From Actinomycetota bacterium (lineage in GTDB: Bacteria; Actinomycetota; Acidimicrobiia; Acidimicrobiales; Ilumatobacteraceae): a stretch of DNA of 6,055 nucleotides. The stretch spans positions 1-6,055 of the forward strand of contig WLKU01000085.1 in NCBI GenBank assembly GCA_009701105.1. Reading direction: 5' to 3'. A program made the translations under genes and the position numbers. Under the pieces are notes generated by a model that worked only from the letters and a program-made list of their open reading frames with translations, had not been told where the DNA came from and did not search any database. Numbering within the stretch: the stretch's first letter is position 1; each line of letters begins with the position of its first letter. Positions 1 to 4,503 of this stretch are shown here, piece after piece.

Positions 1-1515
1 ACACTCGGTCACGAGATCGAAGGTCGTAACGCCACGCATCAAATCAAAAAAATGACCGATGAACAGTTGCGCACTTTGCGCGACACTCTGCATCTCAATG
101 ACGAGATCCCAGACTCAGCACTCAGCGGTGACGATCCACCGTATTTCCGCCCTGCAGAGGACAGTGTCGAATACCAATACATGATGGAACGTCGTCGCGC
201 ACTCGGCGGCTCGGTACCAAAGCGCACTACCACTGCGCGCAAACCACTTGTATTGCCAAGCCCAGAAGCGTTTAGCGAGTTTGACTCTGGTAGCGGCGAA
301 CAAGCGGTGAGCACAACCATGGTCTTTACTCGCCTGTTGCGCAACATGGCTCGCGATAAAGATTTTGGTGCGCGTGTTGTGCCAATCATCCCCGATGAAG
401 CTCGCACATTTGGAATGGATTCGTTATTCCGCGAACTCAAAATCTATGCATCACAGGGCCAAAAATACGAGCCCGTTGATCACGCACTGTTGCTGAGCTA
501 TGCCGAATCAACATCGGGTCAAATTCTCGAAGAAGGCATCACCGAGGCTGGCAGCATGGCCAGTTTTATTGCTGCAGGCACTAGTTACGCAACGCGTGGC
601 GTGCCAATGGTTCCGTTCTACACATTTTATTCCATGTTTGGCTTTCAACGTGTAGGGGATCTCATTTGGCAAGCAGCCGATGCACGCACGCGTGGATTTT
701 TGCTTGGAGCAACTGCCGGTCGCACAACACTCATGGGTGAAGGTTTGCAACATCAAGACGGACACAGCCTGTTGCTCGCGAGCACGGTTCCCTTCTGCCA
801 GGCATATGACCCCGCATTTGCCTATGAAGTTGCCGCGATTGTTAAAAACGGTCTCAATCGAATGTACGGCGATACACCTGAAGACATTTTTTATTACATC
901 ACGCTGTACAACGAGAATTATCAGATGCCAGCACGACCAACATCGCCGGCAATTGAGGCCGACATCGTGCAGGGTTTATACAAGTGGCAAGAGGCCACTG
1001 GCGGCAAGCACCGCGCAACAATTTTGTTTTCAGGTGCTGCCCAAGGTGCTGCACGAGCAGCAGCCGCAGAACTACTTGAGAAATATGATGTCGGCATCGA
1101 CTTGTGGTCTGCTACTTCATACAAAACATTGCGTGAAGAGGCGCTCGAAGTGGAGCGTTGGAACAAACTGCACCCTTTAGGTGCACCACGCCAGCCGCTC
1201 GTAACCCGTTTGCTCAGCGACACACCAAACCCCTTTAGCCCAATTGTCGCGGTCACCGACTTTATGCGCGCAGTGCCCGAGCAGGTTGCAAGGTTTATCC
1301 CCGGCCGATCGTTTACTCCTCTTGGCACTGACGGCATGGGCCGGAGCGACACCCGAGAAGCATTGCGCCAACACTTCGAAGTCAACATGCCCCATGTGGT
1401 TGTCACGGTCTTGCACCAACTTGCTTTGGCCGGCACTATCAAGTCAGATGTCGTGCAAGCGGCAATCACTGCGTATGCAATCAACCCAGAAGGCATCAGC
1501 CCGCTCTATTCATAA
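1..1515 (+). CDS. aceE: Pyruvate dehydrogenase E1 component, homodimeric type (C-terminal part, 5' end outside window)
   Basis: This is the thiamine-diphosphate E1 subunit of the pyruvate dehydrogenase complex. It decarboxylates pyruvate and passes the acetyl group to the lipoyl domain of E2, in the cytoplasm. The frame is open from base 1, so the gene begins upstream; about 504 residues are visible, compared with nearly 890 in the E. coli enzyme. The first codons encode GRNATHQIKKM, the active-site loop with its His at 37-39. Next come DEARTFGMDSLF and ILEEGITE, whose Glu at 532-534 matches the cofactor-activating Glu (E571 of E. coli AceE). MVPFYTFYSMFGFQR follows. GEGLQHQDGHS has Glu at 739-741 and His at 751-753, matching E. 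coli E636 and H640. The transketolase C-terminal domain ends with LGTDGMGRSDTREALRQHFEV. All expected catalytic residues in this part are intact. The stop lies 15 bases before the next gene, in the same frame. Recognition is by remembered similarity to E. coli AceE and is very secure. Confidence 0.97.
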   Translation, partial: TLGHEIEGRNATHQIKKMTDEQLRTLRDTLHLNDEIPDSALSGDDPPYFRPAEDSVEYQYMMERRRALGGSVPKRTTTARKPLVLPSPEAFSEFDSGSGEQAVSTTMVFTRLLRNMARDKDFGARVVPIIPDEARTFGMDSLFRELKIYASQGQKYEPVDHALLLSYAESTSGQILEEGITEAGSMASFIAAGTSYATRGVPMVPFYTFYSMFGFQRVGDLIWQAADARTRGFLLGATAGRTTLMGEGLQHQDGHSLLLASTVPFCQAYDPAFAYEVAAIVKNGLNRMYGDTPEDIFYYITLYNENYQMPARPTSPAIEADIVQGLYKWQEATGGKHRATILFSGAAQGAARAAAAELLEKYDVGIDLWSATSYKTLREEALEVERWNKLHPLGAPRQPLVTRLLSDTPNPFSPIVAVTDFMRAVPEQVARFIPGRSFTPLGTDGMGRSDTREALRQHFEVNMPHVVVTVLHQLALAGTIKSDVVQAAITAYAINPEGISPLYS

Positions 1516-1523
1516 GCGATACT

Positions 1524-1545
1524 TGTAGCTATGGCTGCAGCTACA
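1524..1545 (+). repeat. Perfect 7-bp inverted repeat with the start codon in the loop
   Basis: TGTAGCT at 1524-1530 is exactly complementary to AGCTACA at 1539-1545. The loop between them is the 8 bases ATGGCTGC. The first three loop bases are the start codon of the HhH-GPD gene (1531-1533). In RNA this would form a 7-bp stem with the ATG exposed in the loop, just after the aceE stop. No U-run follows, so it does not look like an intrinsic terminator. It could influence initiation or ribosome transit between the two genes, or be coincidence. Confidence 0.45.
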
Positions 1546-2142
1546 TCATCCTCCCCAACTCGCGCACTATTCATCACGGGTATCCCAAAGGCTGACGCAT
1601 TGCTCAACAGCAATGGAACGGCATTGCTCATTGGCATGCTGCTCGATCAGCAAGTGCCCATGGAGTGGGCGTTCACTGGTCCTTACACGATCAAACAAAG
1701 ACTCGGTCATTGCGACGCATCAAAGATTGCAGCAATAAAAGAAGACAAATTTGTTTCAATCTGCTGTGAGAAGCCTGCCATTCACCGATTTCCAGCATCA
1801 ATGGCAAAACGAATTCATCAGATGTGCGTGATCCTTGATGCCGAATACAAAGGCAAAGGATCGAACGTGTGGAAGAAGATTGAAGACGCAGAGGAATTGC
1901 GCAAGCGGCTTCGACAATTACCTGGCTATGGCGAGGAAAAAACTGAGATCTTTATCGCTCTACTCGGCAAAACATTTGGAGTGCGCCCCTCCGGATGGAA
2001 AAAGGCTGCTGGTGTGTTTAGCGATGCCAAACCACGTTCGGTTGCTGACATTTATTCACAAACATCCCTGCTCAAAGTGCGTGGCTTCAAGCAGATGCAA
2101 CGGGCGCAAGATGTTGACAAACAAGACCGTCCCCGTCGTTAG
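1531..2142 (+). CDS. HhH-GPD superfamily protein (DNA glycosylase-like fold, function uncharacterised)
   Basis: This 203-residue protein resembles base-excision glycosylases of the Nth/MutY/AlkA superfamily and the uncharacterised HhH-GPD family I recall from Actinobacteria (TIGR03252; not checked). Residues 31-48 (ALLIGMLLDQQVPMEWAF) look like the N-terminal helical part of the fold. The helix-hairpin-helix is at about 124-145, with core LPGYGEEKT at 130-138. That segment normally grips the DNA backbone. The position of the catalytic Lys in Nth and OGG1 is Glu136, and FGVRPSGW (149-156) has no Asp where the catalytic Asp should be. There is no C-terminal iron-sulfur Cys cluster. A DNA-binding role is likely; glycosylase activity is unproven. 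The ATG at 1531 is the only nearby in-frame start, because the aceE stop lies 15 bases upstream in the same frame. No clear Shine-Dalgarno precedes it. Close spacing suggests co-transcription with aceE and galE, without an obvious functional link. Confidence 0.85.
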   Translation: MAAATSSSPTRALFITGIPKADALLNSNGTALLIGMLLDQQVPMEWAFTGPYTIKQRLGHCDASKIAAIKEDKFVSICCEKPAIHRFPASMAKRIHQMCVILDAEYKGKGSNVWKKIEDAEELRKRLRQLPGYGEEKTEIFIALLGKTFGVRPSGWKKAAGVFSDAKPRSVADIYSQTSLLKVRGFKQMQRAQDVDKQDRPRR

Positions 2143-2151
2143 GGTTATTGC

Positions 2152-3120
2152 ATGACTGTTCTTGTCACTGGTGGCGCTGGGTACATCGGATCCCATACCG
2201 TGCGCGCACTCGTTGCCCAAGGTCGCGACGTTGTGGTGCTTGACTCACTCGAGCTTGGTCACAAAAGTCGGGTTGGCAACGTGCCATTCGTTGAAGGCAA
2301 CATCACCGACGCAAAGATCATCGACAAGGTATGCCGCAAGTTTGAAGTTTCCGAAGTCATTCACTTTGCTGCCTACAAAGCAGTCGGTGAGTCGATGGAG
2401 CAACCATTGCGTTACTACAACAACAACGTTGCCGGCTCGATCTCACTTGTGCGCGCGCTCATGGCCAATGGTGTTGAAAAGATTGTCTTTTCTTCATCGG
2501 CGGCGGTTTACGGCAACCCCGATCATGTACCTGTCACTGAAGACGCACCGTTACGACCCGAAAGTGTGTATGCCGAAACCAAGGCGATCGTAGAAAGGTT
2601 TTTGGCATCATGTGAATCAATCGGCTTACGTTCGGTAAGTCTGCGCTACTTCAACGCCGCTGGTGCAAGTGCCGATGGATCCATTGGTGAAGACTGGTCG
2701 ATGTCACAAAACCTCGTTCCACTGGTGATGAAAGCGCTACTCGGATTTAGTGGACCGCTCAATGTATTTGGCAACGATTATCCAACCCCCGACGGCACCT
2801 GCACGCGCGACTACATTCACGTCGAAGACTTGGCTGCTGCACACATCAAGGCACTCGACTATCTCAACGGCGGCGGCAAGACCCTGGCTTGCAATGTCGG
2901 TACTGGCATTGCTACATCAGTGCTCGAAGTAATCAACATCGCCGAGCAAGTGAGTGGGCAAAAAGTTCCACACATTATTGCAAGCAGACGAGCAGGCGAC
3001 CCAGTTTCTGTGTTTGCAGACCCCACATTGGTGCGTGCGCTACTCGGTTGGAAAGCAAATCATGATTTACGCGACATTATTAGTAGCGCCTGGAAATGGC
3101 ATAGTTCGTCAGCCAAATAA
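2152..3120 (+). CDS. galE: UDP-glucose 4-epimerase
   Basis: This NAD-dependent enzyme interconverts UDP-glucose and UDP-galactose in the cytoplasm. It serves galactose use and supplies UDP-Gal for surface glycans. The 322 residues are typical for the family (E. coli has 338), so it looks complete. The Rossmann NAD motif TGGAGYIGSH is at 6-15. HFAAYKAVGESM is at 71-82, SSSAAVYG at 114-121 with Ser116 matching E. coli S124, and YAETK at 140-144 with catalytic Tyr140 and Lys144. RYFNAAGA (165-172) and TRDYIHVEDLA (218-228) are standard extended-SDR epimerase signatures. Alignment of RRAGDPVSVFAD with the E. coli C-terminal motif puts Val287 at the site of Tyr299. A small residue there is known to let homologues also accept UDP-GlcNAc and UDP-GalNAc, so dual specificity is possible. 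The start follows the HhH gene by 9 bases with only a weak purine run. It ends 6 bases from a convergent gene with no terminator hairpin visible. Confidence 0.96.
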   Translation: MTVLVTGGAGYIGSHTVRALVAQGRDVVVLDSLELGHKSRVGNVPFVEGNITDAKIIDKVCRKFEVSEVIHFAAYKAVGESMEQPLRYYNNNVAGSISLVRALMANGVEKIVFSSSAAVYGNPDHVPVTEDAPLRPESVYAETKAIVERFLASCESIGLRSVSLRYFNAAGASADGSIGEDWSMSQNLVPLVMKALLGFSGPLNVFGNDYPTPDGTCTRDYIHVEDLAAAHIKALDYLNGGGKTLACNVGTGIATSVLEVINIAEQVSGQKVPHIIASRRAGDPVSVFADPTLVRALLGWKANHDLRDIISSAWKWHSSSAK

Positions 3121-3126
3121 ATCTCT

Positions 3127-3885
3127 TTACATCGCAGCGAGCGTACGTTGCCTATCCAACCATCCAAGCAAGATCGCCATCGCACGAGGATCATGTCGCA
3201 AACGATGACCTGCACCACTAATAATTTGTAGCTCGGCGCTTCCGTGTGCTTCAGCCAATACCCGCGAATCTGCAGTTGGAACAATTTCATCGTCCGAACC
3301 ATGCATTAAAAAGAGTGGACGCGGCGCAAACCTTTTTGCGGCATCGGCTGGTCTAAACCTGCGCAGTTCTCGTCCCCACTCTTCTGTCGACGTCGGAAAT
3401 CCAGGATGACGAATGGTGCCAATTTCTCGAGCATGTTCAAGAAACCTGCGGGGTTGTTCGGCCCAGTCGTCAAAGTCGGCTCGGGCACCAAGTAATGCGC
3501 ATCCATTTACGCGTGGATCGTCAGCGGCAACACACAACGCGAGCGCACCACCCGTGTTATTGCCAACTAGCCAAATACCGCTTGGTGAAGTTTCGGCAAC
3601 CACATGACTAATCGCGGCACGCAAGTCGTCGACCCATCCTTGCATTGAGAAGTCGCCCTCGCTGGTGCCACAACCACGAAATGTAAACGTCATTGCGTTC
3701 CAACCAATTTCGCTTGCGACTTGCTCTGCTAGTTCGGGAAACGTTCCACCTGATTGTCGTGAGTCGATGCCACCGCTTGGAAACCCATGACACAACACCA
3801 TCGCCGGCAGCGCACCGCTCTTGCCGCTTGGTTGTGCCAAATACCTTGCAAGATTAAGTCCGCCAGAGAGGAACGATCCGTTCAT
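3127..3885 (-). CDS. Alpha/beta hydrolase-fold protein with Asn at the nucleophile position
   Basis: This 252-residue protein is probably cytoplasmic, with no signal peptide or membrane segment. It has the order of an alpha/beta hydrolase of the small esterase/peptidase type. The oxyanion-hole motif HGFPSGG is at 33-39, and FRGCGTSEGDFS is at 69-80. The nucleophile elbow is LVGNNTGGALAL at 106-117. The acid loop HGSDDEIVP is at 195-203 with Asp199, and GAGHRL at 224-229 carries His227. The elbow should read Gly-x-Ser-x-Gly but reads G-N-N-T-G, which places Asn110 where the nucleophile belongs (codon AAC at 3558-3556 on the minus strand). Asp and His are kept. Either the protein is not a classical serine hydrolase or this strain carries an inactivating change. 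The frame is open a little further upstream, but 3885 gives the first ATG and a normal N-terminus. The 76-residue gene lies 35 bases upstream on the same strand, so the two are probably co-transcribed. The substrate is unknown. Confidence 0.88.
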   Translation of the reverse strand: MNGSFLSGGLNLARYLAQPSGKSGALPAMVLCHGFPSGGIDSRQSGGTFPELAEQVASEIGWNAMTFTFRGCGTSEGDFSMQGWVDDLRAAISHVVAETSPSGIWLVGNNTGGALALCVAADDPRVNGCALLGARADFDDWAEQPRRFLEHAREIGTIRHPGFPTSTEEWGRELRRFRPADAAKRFAPRPLFLMHGSDDEIVPTADSRVLAEAHGSAELQIISGAGHRLRHDPRAMAILLGWLDRQRTLAAM

Positions 3886-3920
3886 CTTTGTCGACTCATG
3901 AGACGAAGTCGGTGTGATTG

Positions 3921-4151
3921 TCAGGCGCGCGGCTTGCGCAATCGGCGAGTTGCGCCAGGAGTTGCCAATGTGTAGCCCCTGTTACGAGCCTCGGCAAGCG
4001 TGTCGGGACCAAAACACAAGCCGACACCAGAATCTGCAATTTCTGTTGTGACTGCGATATCGCTCCAGCTATCTAGGTCATAGACAAGTTGCGTTCGCTT
4101 GTCACCCATGAAACGAAAGTGTTCAAATTTGGTTGGACGGTTTGACGACAT
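3921..4151 (-). CDS. Small protein of unknown function (76 aa)
   Basis: I do not recognise this gene by name. The protein is soluble, with no signal peptide or transmembrane segment. It begins with NRPTKFEHFRFMGDKRTQ, has an acidic YDLDSW stretch at 24-29 and FGPDTLAEARNRGY at 47-60, and ends in a basic tail RRLRKPRA (69-76). The middle looks like a folded domain rather than random coding. It also has a good promoter placed exactly at its ATG and a same-strand gene after it, so I take it as real. It has one Cys (46) and no paired-Cys metal motif. A start at Met15 is possible, but the promoter position favours 4151. It probably heads a two-gene transcript with the hydrolase-fold gene 35 bases downstream, so the two may act together. 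Its basic tail could bind nucleic acid or a partner; that is a guess. Confidence 0.65.
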   Translation of the reverse strand: MSSNRPTKFEHFRFMGDKRTQLVYDLDSWSDIAVTTEIADSGVGLCFGPDTLAEARNRGYTLATPGATRRLRKPRA

Positions 4152-4157
4152 AGAACA

Positions 4158-4185
4158 AATCTAGTCGCACTGTTGTGTCGGTCAA
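4158..4185 (-). promoter_or_regulatory. Predicted sigma-70-type promoter giving a leaderless mRNA
   Basis: Read on the minus strand, TTGACC (4185-4180) matches the -35 consensus at five of six bases. A 16-base spacer and then TAGATT (4163-4158) follow, the latter matching the -10 consensus TATAAT at four of six. Only six bases (TGTTCT) lie between the -10 box and the ATG at 4151, so transcription would start at or next to the A of the start codon. There is no room for a Shine-Dalgarno sequence, as expected for leaderless genes. It would drive the 76-residue gene and the hydrolase-fold gene. Confidence 0.5.
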
Positions 4186-4211
4186 TACTTATCAGGCATA
4201 TTCATTAGGCT
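4173..4211 (+). promoter_or_regulatory. Candidate promoter region for the small protein-glycosyltransferase pair (weak)
   Basis: Two overlapping options are visible. TTGTGT (4173-4178) with an 18-base spacer to CATATT (4197-4202) would leave a leader of about ten bases before the ATG at 4219. Alternatively TAGGCT (4206-4211) fits the TANNNT form with seven bases before the ATG, which would give a leaderless mRNA but lacks a good -35. Both overlap or abut the divergent promoter at 4158-4185, so the two transcription units may compete or be co-regulated. Neither match is strong. Confidence 0.25.
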
Positions 4212-4218
4212 TGGCACC

Positions 4219-4503
4219 ATGAGTATGGACGCCGAGGCTGCCCGCATAGGCCAAGCGCTCGACCAGCTCATTGCTCGAGACAACGAAATTGGAGAACGAG
4301 CAAAGCTCAGAGTTGCCAAAATCTATGGACCAACTGCAACGAGTTCGCTTGGCACCTACGACTTCAGCGACTCGTTTGCCAAACGCGACCAAGTCAGCCG
4401 ACGGGGCGACTGGGTCCACCGCAACTGGCTTCGACCAATCAGATTTTTCTATCGGCATATTCCTAAACCAATTCGTTTTGCGATCAAGAAACTTTTCGCA
4501 TGA
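4219..4503 (+). CDS. Small basic-tailed protein of unknown function, coupled to glycosyltransferase
   Basis: I do not recognise this 94-residue protein as a named family. Residues 4-37 are charged and probably helical (AARIGQALDQLIARDNEIGE and onward), perhaps a short coiled coil. Residues 38-63 are polar. The C-terminus, from about 70 to 94, is rich in Arg/Lys, Phe and Ile with two Pro (RPIRFFYRHIPKPIRFAIKK). This resembles an amphipathic membrane-surface anchor rather than a transmembrane helix. There is no signal peptide. Its stop codon overlaps the glycosyltransferase start as ATGA (4500-4503), so translation of the two is probably coupled and the protein may be a partner or membrane adaptor for the enzyme (inference). 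The start at 4219 is preferred because a TANNNT box lies seven bases upstream; a second in-frame ATG at 4225 is possible. There is no Shine-Dalgarno. The opposite-strand frame over this stretch shows no protein-like features. Confidence 0.7.
   Translation: MSMDAEAARIGQALDQLIARDNEIGERAKLRVAKIYGPTATSSLGTYDFSDSFAKRDQVSRRGDWVHRNWLRPIRFFYRHIPKPIRFAIKKLFA

Noticed and set aside
39..440. Antisense 133-residue open frame at the start of aceE
   Set aside because: It overlaps clear AceE sequence entirely and has a low-complexity Ser/Arg-rich translation with no protein family features.
921..1496. Long 191-residue antisense open frame inside aceE
   Set aside because: The aceE frame here is strongly conserved protein, and the antisense translation shows no recognisable motif or hydrophobic pattern; it is a shadow of codon use. 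The plus-strand open frame at 680-1180 is rejected for the same reason.
1513..1533. Possible readthrough fusion of AceE to the HhH-GPD protein
   Set aside because: The two genes are in the same frame with a single TAA between them, but AceE ends at its normal C-terminus and the HhH protein has its own ATG, so in-frame placement is best seen as chance.
2162..2593. Alternate-frame 143-residue open frame within galE
   Set aside because: The overlapping galE frame is unambiguous, and this translation lacks any coherent fold signature.
3882..3899. Five-codon minus-strand open frame (MSRQR) whose stop overlaps the hydrolase ATG as ATGA
   Set aside because: It could act as a coupling leader peptide, but such short frames are common by chance and no ribosome-binding sequence precedes it.
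4000..4027. Inverted repeat GTGTCGG (4000-4006) and CCGACAC (4021-4027) with a 14-base loop
   Set aside because: It lies inside the coding part of the 76-residue gene, has a long loop, no U-run and no flanking extension; this is expected by chance in a 6-kb window.
4192..4458. Minus-strand 88-residue open frame opposite the 94-residue protein
   Set aside because: It has no promoter or context of its own. The plus-strand frame has the ATGA overlap with the glycosyltransferase and a coherent basic tail, so the plus strand is preferred.
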